From DATAEY01 sp045805565 (GTDB lineage Bacteria > Actinomycetota > Thermoleophilia > Solirubrobacterales > Solirubrobacteraceae): a stretch of DNA of 64,000 nt. A model generated the notes under the pieces. That model saw only the letters and a program-made list of their open reading frames with translations, searched no databases and was not told the DNA's origin. This document shows positions 42,489 to 51,459 of this stretch, one piece after another. Position numbers and translations under genes: made by a program. The stretch spans positions 62,001-126,000 of the forward strand of contig JBJMKZ010000025.1 of assembly GCA_045805565.1 (NCBI GenBank), written 5' to 3'. Every line of letters begins with the position of its first letter. Positions within the stretch are counted from its first letter, which is position 1.

Positions 42489-42547
42489 TCGCCAGCACCG
42501 CCCGGCGACCACCGCGAGGAGGGCGTTCGTCGGTCCCTGGGCGGCGG

Positions 42548-43549
42548 TCAGGCGCGCTGGGCGTGCGAGGGCCCGACGGGTCGGGCCTGGCGCCACCTCA
42601 TGAGCCTCGCGAGCAGGGCCGGCAGCGCCAGGGCAATGAGCAGAGCCGCCATCCCGGCAGAGGCTGGAACCGTGATCAAGCGCCCGACAGCCACCGCCGC
42701 CGGGAGCCCGAAGAAGTAGTAGCCGGCCAGCGGCGCGTCCTCGTAGCTCGCCAGCCTGGCGACGAGCGATCCCCGGCTGAAGACCAGCAGGCTCGTGTGA
42801 AGGAGCCATATCCCGACCGCGATGAGCGCAAGCGCCGAGCCGGGCCACGTCAATGCCAACCCAGCCCCGAGGAGGACCAGCTCCCAGGCGAACGCCCCCA
42901 CCAGCGCAACCGTCACGTCGCCTCCGTCCGCGGTGTAGGTCGAGACGCCGGCGAGGCGGTCACGCGATGCATCCTGCAGCTGATGGACGACGATCCATCT
43001 GACCCCGATCGCTAGGCCGAGCAGGGCGAACGACCAGGCAGCGGGGCGGAGCCATCCGGCCGGCTCAGCCGCCGAGACCACGAGAACGGGAACGGCCCAC
43101 TGGGCGGCGGCGGCACCCACGAGCGCGGCCGCACCCCTCTCCTTGAGACGGAAGGGGCGCACCGAGTAGAGCACCGCCAGACTCAGTCCGAGTACTACCA
43201 GCGCCGGCGCCACGCCGTCGGGGGCCCATACCAGCGACAGTCCGAGGGCCCCGGCGGCGGTCACCACCAGGAACAGCGCCCAGCGCCAGGGGGCCAGGCC
43301 GGCCGCCCGGTTGTCCTTCCCGGCGCGGGCGTCGGAGGCGCGATCCGCCACCTCGTTGAGGCCGTACCCGAATGCCGCCCCGGCCATGACCGTGGCCACG
43401 ATCGCCGCCACACGCACCGTGGGAGTCGAGGGCGGCGCCAGGAGCACGGTGACGGCCGCCATGAACGGCAGCTTGGACTGCACCCATTCCCGCCACCGGG
43501 CGAGGCGAGCCCATTCCGCCAGGATCGAGGGGTTGGCCGTTCGGATCAC
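42548..43549 (-). CDS. UbiA-family prenyltransferase-like membrane protein
   Basis: A 333-aa protein with about eight membrane helices. The first Asp-rich motif is NEVADRASDARAG (NxxxDxxxD form) and the second is HQLQDASRDRLAG. These bind the Mg-diphosphate of a prenyl donor in UbiA enzymes. The GTG start is 69 bases from the divergent acyltransferase-like gene. Aromatic acceptors are typical (quinones, hemes), but the acceptor here is unknown. A role in making a prenylated product of the surrounding cluster is inferred. Confidence 0.82.
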   Translation of the reverse strand: MIRTANPSILAEWARLARWREWVQSKLPFMAAVTVLLAPPSTPTVRVAAIVATVMAGAAFGYGLNEVADRASDARAGKDNRAAGLAPWRWALFLVVTAAGALGLSLVWAPDGVAPALVVLGLSLAVLYSVRPFRLKERGAAALVGAAAAQWAVPVLVVSAAEPAGWLRPAAWSFALLGLAIGVRWIVVHQLQDASRDRLAGVSTYTADGGDVTVALVGAFAWELVLLGAGLALTWPGSALALIAVGIWLLHTSLLVFSRGSLVARLASYEDAPLAGYYFFGLPAAVAVGRLITVPASAGMAALLIALALPALLARLMRWRQARPVGPSHAQRA

Positions 43550-43618
43550 GAGCTTCCGGTGCGGGGTCTGCCGGTGACCGCCGGCGACGACGCTCCGGAG
43601 GCCCGGAGTCTGTCAACA

Positions 43619-44620
43619 ATGTCGGTGATGTCCGAGGACCAGCTTCGTGTCCGCCTTGCCGAGGTGGAGCGCCCGAAGGCGCACCTGCGCCAGGTCCCGC
43701 GCGGGGGGCTCGCTGACCGCGTCTGGAGATCTCCGGAGGTGCAGCGTGCCCTGCCGCTGAGCATCGCCTTGCGCCTGGCCAGGATGCGGGCAGGCCTGGC
43801 GTGGCGGCTATCACGCCGCTACCGAGGAGCGATGCTCATGCACGCCACCGCCTTGGCCGGGCCGGGCGCCTCCCGGGAAGAGGTGAGGCGCCTGGCGCGC
43901 GAGCACCTGGCCGAGCAGTGCCTCCGGGGCTGCTTCACCTTGCACCCCGACACGCACATCCCCGTTCGGGGGATCGAGCATCTCGAACGTGCCCGTGCGG
44001 CTGGGCGGGGCGTCATCGTCGCTACGTTCCATATGGGGCTGTGGCGGAACCTCAAGTTCGCGCTGGCCGCTCATGGGTACAGGCTCTACGTGAGCGGCCT
44101 CGCCGGCCCTCCCCGGCCCGGCCCCCAGGGCCGCTCGTGGATCGCCAATGAGGCGTGGGCCGAGGAGGTCGGCTGTCGCTGGGTAACCCTGGGGGGGTCC
44201 TATGCAGTCTTTCGCGCCCTTCTCGAACGGGGGGAGGTCTGCAAGATCGAGTGGGACATCCCCGGTCGCCGCCCGGTTCCCGTTGAAGTCCTGGGACGGA
44301 CGCTGCGCATCTCGGGTGGGGTGGCGAGGCTGGCGCTGGAGACGGGGGCTTTCGTAGTACCGGGATTCGCCTGGCGCGAGCCGGATGGACCGGTCGCAGT
44401 GCTGTTCCCGGCCATCAACCCCCGTGAGGTCGAGGGCGAGTCGGAGCTCAACGCCCGGATCGCGTCGGCCTTCGAGTCGGCGTTGGCGCCCAGGCTGGCG
44501 CAGGCGCATTACCCCCCCTGGGGCGGGCTCTGCCTCGCCGAGTTCGAGCGGGTGACCGGGATCAGCTCTAGGCGGCCATCTCCCGGAGTCCCGCCTCCGC
44601 CGCGTCCAGGCGCCGGTTGA
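43619..44620 (+). CDS. LPLAT-like acyltransferase (LpxL/HtrB-related), first copy
   Basis: About 333 aa from the ATG at 43619. The fold resembles lipid A/phosphatidylinositol-mannoside acyltransferases: an N-terminal helical part, GVIVATFHMGLWRN as the candidate active-site block, and WVTLGGSYAVFRALLERGEV. The conserved His is present, but the acidic residue of the H-x4-D/E pair is missing (Arg at that place). It is about half identical to the protein at 50437-51459. The 3' end overlaps the convergent NRPS-like gene by 53 bases. Acyl donor could be the carrier domain of that enzyme (inference). Confidence 0.75.
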   Translation: MSVMSEDQLRVRLAEVERPKAHLRQVPRGGLADRVWRSPEVQRALPLSIALRLARMRAGLAWRLSRRYRGAMLMHATALAGPGASREEVRRLAREHLAEQCLRGCFTLHPDTHIPVRGIEHLERARAAGRGVIVATFHMGLWRNLKFALAAHGYRLYVSGLAGPPRPGPQGRSWIANEAWAEEVGCRWVTLGGSYAVFRALLERGEVCKIEWDIPGRRPVPVEVLGRTLRISGGVARLALETGAFVVPGFAWREPDGPVAVLFPAINPREVEGESELNARIASAFESALAPRLAQAHYPPWGGLCLAEFERVTGISSRRPSPGVPPPPRPGAG

Positions 44621-47204
44621 GCCGATCCGCGACCTCCCGGACCGCCGGCTCGGCCAGAAGGCCGGTGTGCGAGCTGGCCACGCTGACGGTCTCCAGACCG
44701 TCGCCGGCGATCGCCCGCCACCCGGCCTCGAACCTGGCCGCAAAACCCGACGTGAGGAAGTGGCAGACAGGTCCTGTGTGCGGTTCGGTCGCGGGGATCT
44801 CGAACAGCGCCCAGCGCCGCTGGCGCCGGTAGAGAACCAGGAGCGTGCGGGGATGAGCGACTCCCAGACGGCGCGCCTCCAGGACAGCCAGGTAGAACGC
44901 TCTCAGGCTTCGACGGGGATTTCGCAGCGCGCGACGGAGAGGCTGCTCGACGATGCGGCGATGCCGACTCCATCCAATCGCGCGCCGCCGGTCGGCGCCG
45001 GCACCGGGGCCGGCGCCATCGGGTCGACGAAGCGGTGGAGGCGGCGCGTCGAACAAGGCGAGCAGCGACACCTTCTCCCCCATTGCACGTAATCCGTGAG
45101 CTGCCGCGAGCGCTATGACCGCGCCGAAGCACTGGCCTCCGAGGAGGTAGGGGCCGCGGGGCTGGACCGCCCTGATCGCCTCCACGTAGCGGGCGGCCAT
45201 GCCCTCGACCGGTGCAGGCCCGTCATCGAGCCGGTGGGACGCCAGAACGTAAACGGGTCGTCCCGGGTCCAGGTGGCTCGCCAGGCGGCGCAGCGGTAGC
45301 AGCGCGCCGGGTATCGGCGCGACGCAGAAGAAGGGGCGGCGTGCTCCGCTGGTCCGTACGGCGATCAAGGGCGAGGCGCCGGCTCCCGATCGGGCGACCA
45401 GCTCGCTCAGGCTCGCGGGTGTCGGAGCCTCCAACAGAACCGAGGGAGAAAGCGTGGCTCCGGTCTTCTCCGCGACCTGCTCGACCACGCGCAACGCCGC
45501 AAGCGAGTCGCCCCCCAACTCGAAGAAGTCGTCGGTCACCGCGACCGAGTCGAAGCCCAGGACCTTCTTCCACAGCGCGACCATCCACTCCTCGAGCTGG
45601 GTCCGCGGAGGCCGGGCGGGAGCGCGCGCAGGGCTGACCGGGCGATCGTGCACCCGGATCGCCTGGCGATCGACCTTCCCGGAGGGCGTTCGCGGAACCG
45701 CCTCCAGCGCGACCACCCGTGAGGGCAGCATGTAGGCGGGCAGCCGGGAAATGAGGAAGTCACGCAGCTCGGCCAGGTCCGGACAGGGGCCACCCGCCGG
45801 CACCAGGTGAGCCACCAGGCGGTCCCCGCCCCGCTCGTCGGCAATCGCGGTGACGACCGCCTGGGCGACTCCGGGGTGCTGTCCGATGGCGGCCTCCACT
45901 TCGTCGGGCTCGATCCGGAAGCCCCTGATCTTGACCAAGCGCTCCTGCCGGGCGACGAACTCGAGCCTCCCGTCGTCGCCTCTGCGCACGAAGTCGCCCG
46001 TCTTGAACAGCCGTGCCCCAGGCTGGCCAGCGGTCGGATCCGGGACGAACCTCTGTGCCGTGAGCGTAGGATCGCCGAGGTAGCCGCACGCCAGCCCGGG
46101 TCCGCCGATGTGGAGCTCGCCGGTTTCGCCGGCCGGAACCGGGCGAAGCCCGGCGTCGAGAATTCTGGCCGCCGCGTTGACCACCGGGGCGCCGAGGTGC
46201 GGCGTCTCGCCCGGGCCAAGGCGCGCGGCGGTGGCGGTCCCGGTTTCCGTGGAGCCGTAGACGTTCCAGACCTCGAGGTCCGGCAGCAGCGCGAAGGACC
46301 TGTTGAGCAGCGACTGGCCCGGCGACTCGCCGGCGAAGCAGAGCGAGGCGAGCGTGGCGGGCGGTGATGCCCCTCCGCGCTCGATGGTGTCCAGCATCCC
46401 CTCCCAGAGGTGAGGTACGCAGTGGAGGGCCACCCGGGGCTGACCGGACAGCCACCCGACCAGCCTGGCTGGATCGCGAGCCACGTGATCTTCGGGCAGC
46501 CACACCGAGGCACCCCGCAGCCACGGAGTGAAGAGCTCCTTGAGCGAGGCGGCGAAAGTGAGCCGGGTGATCAACGGCATGGCCAGCCCGCGCTCGCCGA
46601 GGAGGCTGCGGTCGGCCCAGGCCAGCCGGCTGAGGACGCTCCGGTGCTCCAGGACCACTCCCTTGGCTCGACCGCTCGAGCCGGAGGTGTAATAGACGCA
46701 TGCCGGCCGCCCGACGTCGATCGCCGCTTCCGGGTTGGAGTCGTCGGCGGACTGCCCGACCGAGTCGTGCCAGAGCGTTTCCGTGTTCGCGAAGCGAACC
46801 CTGTCCTCGGGGCCGGCGAGCACCACCCGGGGCGCCCCGTGCTGGATCACCGCCATGAGGCGCGCCCGAGGATCGTCGGGATCCAGCGGCACGAAAGCGG
46901 CACCGGATTTGAGCACGGCGAGTATCGCGGCGAGGGCCTCCGCCGAGCGCCGAACGCAGACACCCACGAGCCCTCCGTTGCCCACACCCATCTCCAGGAG
47001 CCGATGGCAGAGCCGGTTGGCCGTCGCGTTGAGCTCCTCGTAGGAGACGTCTCGATCCTCGTGATGCACGGCCGGGGCGCTGGGAGTGATGCGCGCGTGG
47101 GCCTCGAATACCTGGTGCACGGCCGTCGATCCGTCGTCAGGCCATCTCGCGGATGAACGCACCTCGAGCGTCTGTGACGACTCACTCGCGCGGCTGAGTG
47201 TCAC
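44568..47204 (-). CDS. Stand-alone NRPS-like enzyme: adenylation - carrier - thioesterase (A-PCP-TE)
   Basis: An 878-aa single module without condensation domain. Adenylation core: YYTSGSSGRAKG (near 171), NVYGSTETG, LFKTGD, GFRIEPDEVE and the A10 Lys in PSGK (K510). The carrier has FELGGDSL with S567 for phosphopantetheine. The thioesterase has GQCFG (C692) in place of GxSxG. In the binding pocket the Asp that holds the alpha-amino group is replaced: TFAAS (A218). So the substrate is probably not an ordinary alpha-amino acid. GTG at 47204 overlaps the stop of the upstream fusion gene (GTGA), which fixes the start. Confidence 0.9.
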   Translation of the reverse strand: MTLSRASESSQTLEVRSSARWPDDGSTAVHQVFEAHARITPSAPAVHHEDRDVSYEELNATANRLCHRLLEMGVGNGGLVGVCVRRSAEALAAILAVLKSGAAFVPLDPDDPRARLMAVIQHGAPRVVLAGPEDRVRFANTETLWHDSVGQSADDSNPEAAIDVGRPACVYYTSGSSGRAKGVVLEHRSVLSRLAWADRSLLGERGLAMPLITRLTFAASLKELFTPWLRGASVWLPEDHVARDPARLVGWLSGQPRVALHCVPHLWEGMLDTIERGGASPPATLASLCFAGESPGQSLLNRSFALLPDLEVWNVYGSTETGTATAARLGPGETPHLGAPVVNAAARILDAGLRPVPAGETGELHIGGPGLACGYLGDPTLTAQRFVPDPTAGQPGARLFKTGDFVRRGDDGRLEFVARQERLVKIRGFRIEPDEVEAAIGQHPGVAQAVVTAIADERGGDRLVAHLVPAGGPCPDLAELRDFLISRLPAYMLPSRVVALEAVPRTPSGKVDRQAIRVHDRPVSPARAPARPPRTQLEEWMVALWKKVLGFDSVAVTDDFFELGGDSLAALRVVEQVAEKTGATLSPSVLLEAPTPASLSELVARSGAGASPLIAVRTSGARRPFFCVAPIPGALLPLRRLASHLDPGRPVYVLASHRLDDGPAPVEGMAARYVEAIRAVQPRGPYLLGGQCFGAVIALAAAHGLRAMGEKVSLLALFDAPPPPLRRPDGAGPGAGADRRRAIGWSRHRRIVEQPLRRALRNPRRSLRAFYLAVLEARRLGVAHPRTLLVLYRRQRRWALFEIPATEPHTGPVCHFLTSGFAARFEAGWRAIAGDGLETVSVASSHTGLLAEPAVREVADRLNRRLDAAEAGLREMAA

Positions 47205-48979
47205 GCGTCCGCCCAGGACACTCGTGCCTGCGCCCCGACGGCCGGATGAGCGCAAGCATCCGCTTCGCCGCCTTCCCGTGGCGAAGCGGCAGCCGCCGGC
47301 CATGTCTCCGCGGGGAGGATGTCGGCCCCGTAAAACCGCGCCATGAAGGCGAGGGCGTCGGCAGTTGGCCGTTCGAGGGCAATCGTGCAGTCCTCCAACA
47401 CCTGGATGCGAAAGCCCTTCTGGTAGCCGGTGCGCGCGGCGGCGTCCACGCAGACGTCCGCAAACGCCCCGACCAGCGTGAGCGTGTCGATTCCCGCCCG
47501 CTCCAAGTGGGCCTCGAACTCGGGCGCCAGGAAGGGGTCGTAGCCGACCTTGGTGATCACCTGCTCACCGTGAAGCGGAAGCACTCGAAAGAACTCCGAT
47601 CCGAGACCCCCGGGTGCCAGATGTCCGATGTGACCTTCGCGGCGGTTTCGCTCGCTCATCACCGACGGAATCCGGGAGGGGTCGGCCAGCATGCGCACGA
47701 AGATCACGTGGGTGCCGGCGATCCGAGCGCGGGCCACGGCGGCCTCGATTCGGTCAGTTACGTCAGCCATGGCGGTCGGATCGATCAGGCCCCGACGGGC
47801 GAAGTGTCCATCCGGGGCACAGAAGTCGTTCTGCAGGTCGATCACGACGAGGGCACTGCTCCTCACGGGTCTGGCCGCGTGGTGCCGACGCCGGGTCGCC
47901 CCGTCCTGCTCGTAGGCATCCAGCGCCGCGGCGGTCACCTCCGCTGTGGTGGCGGTGCCCCCCAGGTCGGGCGTCGCCAGCCCTTGGGTCCCGAGATCGT
48001 CGATCGCCCGCTCCATCCGCGAGGTGGCCTGGGCGCAGCCGGCGTGGCGTTCTAGGAGCGCAGCGACGGCCCGCAGGGTGGCGAGCGGGTTGACCCGGTC
48101 CTCGCCGGCGATGTCGTCCGCCGAGCCGTGCACCGTCTGGTACTCCTCAAGACCCGCGACCTCGTCGGCCAGGTAGACGTTGCGGGACCATCGCTCTTCC
48201 TGGTGGCCGAGACCGAAGCGAGTGATCAACTCGGTGTGGACGACGTCCACCCACTCGTTCGCCCCGACGATGACGACACGCCCCGCGAAGGTGCCCTTGA
48301 GCAGGTGCCGGTTGGTGGTGTCCGGCTGGTAGAGCTCCACGGCGACGCCTCGGCGGGCGGCGTAGTCGCAGATCCAGCGCTCGAAGCGACGATCCAGCAG
48401 GTGGAACTTGTACGCCGCGACCAGGCGGGCGGCCCGGTCGTCCGATCCCCAGTGTGCCGCCGCCTCCGCCCGCGCGAAGTCGAGGACACGGTGCGTCCGG
48501 TCGCGCCGGAACTCGCACGTACGGCGAATCCGGTCGTGATCAGCCGCCGGGTCGCAGTTGCGCCCAGTGTAGAAACCCTGCATCTCGTCGCGCACCAGCA
48601 GCAGCTCGCCAGTCGGGTGTACGAAGCTTTCGGGCTTGACCGCCCAGAGTGCCTCACGGACGAGGTACAGGGACTGCGCATTGAACGCTGTGCGGAACAC
48701 CACTCGGGTGCCGGCCTTGAACCGGCTCCGCAGCCACTCCGCGTACGCGACCGCATCCCGCTCCGCGAGATTGGCGACATCAGTCGGAGACAGATCCTCG
48801 GCGGCGACGGTGCCGTAGGTGCTGAAGCGCCGGGGGCACGTCGCGATTTCGACGCTCCTCCGATGAACCGCACCCAGCCGCTCGACGGCCCTGCGGAAGA
48901 CCAGCGCCAACTCCTCGCCCGTTCCATCTCCGACCGCGAGCCCGATCACGACGGGATGCCCTCCGGGCGTCTCGGCCAT
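47201..48979 (-). CDS. Fusion: isopropylmalate/isocitrate-dehydrogenase-like domain + isochorismatase-like hydrolase
   Basis: About 592 aa from the ATG at 48979. The N-terminal ~390 residues resemble beta-decarboxylating dehydrogenases: GLAVGDGTGEE, LVRDEMQGFYTG, a Lys in AAYKFHLL, NEWVDVVHTEL where the metal Asp pair should be (only one Asp clear) and the NAD loop TVHGSADDIAG with NPL. Residues about 410-570 form a cysteine hydrolase: VVIDLQNDF (Asp), ITKVGYDPF (Lys) and FADVCVDAA (Cys), the full Asp-Lys-Cys triad. Its stop overlaps the NRPS-like start, so both make one product. The exact reaction is unknown. Confidence 0.8.
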   Translation of the reverse strand: MAETPGGHPVVIGLAVGDGTGEELALVFRRAVERLGAVHRRSVEIATCPRRFSTYGTVAAEDLSPTDVANLAERDAVAYAEWLRSRFKAGTRVVFRTAFNAQSLYLVREALWAVKPESFVHPTGELLLVRDEMQGFYTGRNCDPAADHDRIRRTCEFRRDRTHRVLDFARAEAAAHWGSDDRAARLVAAYKFHLLDRRFERWICDYAARRGVAVELYQPDTTNRHLLKGTFAGRVVIVGANEWVDVVHTELITRFGLGHQEERWSRNVYLADEVAGLEEYQTVHGSADDIAGEDRVNPLATLRAVAALLERHAGCAQATSRMERAIDDLGTQGLATPDLGGTATTAEVTAAALDAYEQDGATRRRHHAARPVRSSALVVIDLQNDFCAPDGHFARRGLIDPTAMADVTDRIEAAVARARIAGTHVIFVRMLADPSRIPSVMSERNRREGHIGHLAPGGLGSEFFRVLPLHGEQVITKVGYDPFLAPEFEAHLERAGIDTLTLVGAFADVCVDAAARTGYQKGFRIQVLEDCTIALERPTADALAFMARFYGADILPAETWPAAAASPREGGEADACAHPAVGAQARVSWADA

Positions 48980-49070
48980 ATGAACGCAGGCTTTTACCAC
49001 AACGACCTGCGCGTCCCTGGACTGGCGCCGCCCTCCTCTGTCGGAACTGACTCTGCCAGGATCCCGCCGC

Positions 49071-50456
49071 ATGCGTGACACGACCGCCTCGCTACCGCCG
49101 GGTCCTCGGCTGCCCCGGCGGATCCAGCGCCTGGCCATGTCCTTCTGGCAGCTGGGATTCATCGAGGCTTGCCGGCGTCGCTATCGCGACCTGGCGACCG
49201 TCACCGGGTTGGTGGATTCCCCGGTAGTGATGATCTTCGATCCCGATCTGGTCATGCAGGTGTTCCGCGCCCCGGCGGAGCGGCTGCGGGCGGGGGAGGC
49301 CAACGCGGCGCTGCGCGTGGTCTTCGGCGAGCGGTCGGTGTTCACGCTGGACGGCCCGGAGCATCAGCGCCAACGGCGGCTGCTGTCCGCGGCTCTGCGC
49401 GGCGGTCGCATCCAGGCATACGAGGCGGCCATGCTCGCGGCAGCCGACCGGGAGATCGAGTCGTGGCCGGTGGGAGAGCCGTTCGCGCTTCTGCCGTCGA
49501 TGCGATCGCTGACCCTCGACGTCATCTTGGAGGCGGTATTCGGAGTCGACCAAGGCCTCGCCCGCGACGAGCTCAAGCATCGGCTGCAGGCCCTGCTCAC
49601 GCCGTCGGCTGGGTGGCCCACGGCGCTCATGCTGGTGGTCTCAGCCGGGCGGTGGGGCGGCCCCCGGCGGCGCTTCGAGGAGCGCCGACGGCTGGTCGAC
49701 ATTGTGATCTACGAGGAGATCGCGCGACGGCGGGCCGCCCCCGATCTCGAGCGGCGGCAGGACGTGCTCTCGCTGATGCTGTTGGCGTGCGACGAGGACG
49801 ACCGGGCCATGACCGACGAGGAGGTGCGCGACCAGCTCATCACGATGCTGGTGGCCGGGCATGAGACGACGGCGGGCGGCCTGGCTTGGGCGTTCGACCT
49901 GCTGCTGCGCCACCCCGCGGTACTGGTCCGTCTGCAGGCGGAGCTAGCCGACGGGGACGGGGACTTCCTCAATGCCGTGGTCAAGGAGACCCTGCGGATT
50001 CGTCCCCCGGTCGTCGGCGTCGTACCGCGCCGGGTGGTCGCGGGAGGGCCCTACGAGCTCGGCGGTTACCTCCTTCCCCCGGGAAGTCACGTCAGCCCGG
50101 CGATCTCCGCCATCCATCGAAGGCCCGATAGGTACCCCGACCCGGATGCGTTTCGACCCGATCGCTTCCTCGGCCCGGACGCGCCGGATGCCTACTCCTG
50201 GCTGCCCTTCGGAGGGGGACCACGGCGCTGCCTGGGAGCCGGCTTCGCCACTTACGAGATGGCCGTGGTGATCGGCCGGGTGCTCGAGCGGACTCGTCTT
50301 GCGCCGGTTGGTGGGCGGCCCGAGAGGCCCCATGCCAACCGGTTGACGGTGGTGCCGAAGACCGGGACGCGGGTGATCCAGGTCGAGGCGCCGCGGGCGA
50401 ACCCCGTCGAGGCGTCTGTCCCCGACAGGGAAGACCATGCACGAACTGCTTCCTGA
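49071..50456 (+). CDS. Cytochrome P450 (third paralogue)
   Basis: A 461-aa enzyme starting MRDTTASLPPGPRLPRR. AGHETT at 262-267, ExxR from E306 and the heme loop GGGPRRCLGA with C387 are intact. It is related to the two P450s at 39.7-42.5 kb but more distant from each than they are from one another. It is divergent from the fusion gene (91 bases apart) and its 3' end overlaps the second acyltransferase-like gene by 20 bases, so those two are co-translated. This repeats the P450-acyltransferase association seen upstream. Confidence 0.93.
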   Translation: MRDTTASLPPGPRLPRRIQRLAMSFWQLGFIEACRRRYRDLATVTGLVDSPVVMIFDPDLVMQVFRAPAERLRAGEANAALRVVFGERSVFTLDGPEHQRQRRLLSAALRGGRIQAYEAAMLAAADREIESWPVGEPFALLPSMRSLTLDVILEAVFGVDQGLARDELKHRLQALLTPSAGWPTALMLVVSAGRWGGPRRRFEERRRLVDIVIYEEIARRRAAPDLERRQDVLSLMLLACDEDDRAMTDEEVRDQLITMLVAGHETTAGGLAWAFDLLLRHPAVLVRLQAELADGDGDFLNAVVKETLRIRPPVVGVVPRRVVAGGPYELGGYLLPPGSHVSPAISAIHRRPDRYPDPDAFRPDRFLGPDAPDAYSWLPFGGGPRRCLGAGFATYEMAVVIGRVLERTRLAPVGGRPERPHANRLTVVPKTGTRVIQVEAPRANPVEASVPDREDHARTAS

Positions 50457-51459
50457 CTCGCCGACCGCGCGCCTGGCCGAGGTCGACCGCCCGTTCGCCC
50501 ATCTCCTGGAGGTCCGCGACGAGGGGTGGTTGGGGCGCCTGTACGCGCGACCCGAGCTTCGCCGCCTGGTGCCGCTGGGCGTCTCGGTGTGGCTGGCCGG
50601 GCTGCGCGGACGCCTGGAATGGCGCCTGTCGCGCAGCGCCCGGACCGGGGCGCTCCAGCGAGCCGCGGGAATGCTTGGCCCAGGGGCGCCCCCGCGCGAG
50701 GTGACGCGCCTCGCGCGCCAGCATCTGATCGAGCTCGCCATCCAGACCGAGCTCAGCTGGCGTCCCTGGGACGCCCGGCGCATGCCGCTGCACGGGGCGG
50801 AGAACCTGGACCTTGCGCGAGCGGGCGGGCGAGGCGCGATCCTGGCCACGATCCACATGGGGCCGATGCTCAACCTCGCCCACGCGGTCGTGGCCCACGG
50901 TCATCCGGGCTACGCGAGCGGCGGTCCCACTCTGGCCGAGTCCCCGCTGGACGGCACCGAGGGTCGCTGGTGGAAGACGCAGATGATGTGGGTCGAGGAG
51001 GCGGGGTGCCGCTGGGTCGGGCGAGGAGGGTCTTATGAGCTGTTCCGCGCCCTGTTGCAGCGCGGCGAGCTCTGCTGGCTGAACTGGGACATCCCCGGCC
51101 ACACCACCCTGCCGGTGCGGGTGCTGGGGCGGACCATGGCCATCGGACGGGGGCTGGGGCAGCTGGCGCTGGAGACCCGCGCGAAGGTGATCCCCGGCTT
51201 CGTCTGGCGGGAGGGCAGAGGCCAGGTGGGCATGCTGTTCCCGCCCATCGATCCAGGTGAGGTGGCCGACGAGGGGGAGCTCCACGCCCGCATGGCCGCC
51301 GCGGTGGAGGCGGCGCTCGGGCCACGCCTGGCCCAGGCTCATAGGGGACTGGCCAGGAACCTCGGTCGCGCCGCGATGGGCACCGAGCCCGGGCAGTGGG
51401 CCTCGTGCCAGCCGGCCTGGTCCGCCTTCATGCCAGCTCGTCGGGCAGGAAAACGGTAG
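50437..51459 (+). CDS. LPLAT-like acyltransferase (LpxL/HtrB-related), second copy
   Basis: A 340-aa paralogue of the protein at 43619-44620. Shared blocks include RLAEVDRPFAHL near the start, GAILATIHMGPMLN, EAGCRWVGRGGSYELFRALL and WDIPGHTTLPVRVLGR. Like its sister it keeps the active-site His but has Leu, not Asp/Glu, at +5, and Asn at +6. ACAGGGA precedes the ATG. It overlaps the P450 upstream by 20 bases and the convergent asparagine-synthase-like gene by 32 bases. Function in acylating a cluster product or membrane glycolipid is inferred. Confidence 0.75.
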   Translation: MHELLPDSPTARLAEVDRPFAHLLEVRDEGWLGRLYARPELRRLVPLGVSVWLAGLRGRLEWRLSRSARTGALQRAAGMLGPGAPPREVTRLARQHLIELAIQTELSWRPWDARRMPLHGAENLDLARAGGRGAILATIHMGPMLNLAHAVVAHGHPGYASGGPTLAESPLDGTEGRWWKTQMMWVEEAGCRWVGRGGSYELFRALLQRGELCWLNWDIPGHTTLPVRVLGRTMAIGRGLGQLALETRAKVIPGFVWREGRGQVGMLFPPIDPGEVADEGELHARMAAAVEAALGPRLAQAHRGLARNLGRAAMGTEPGQWASCQPAWSAFMPARRAGKR

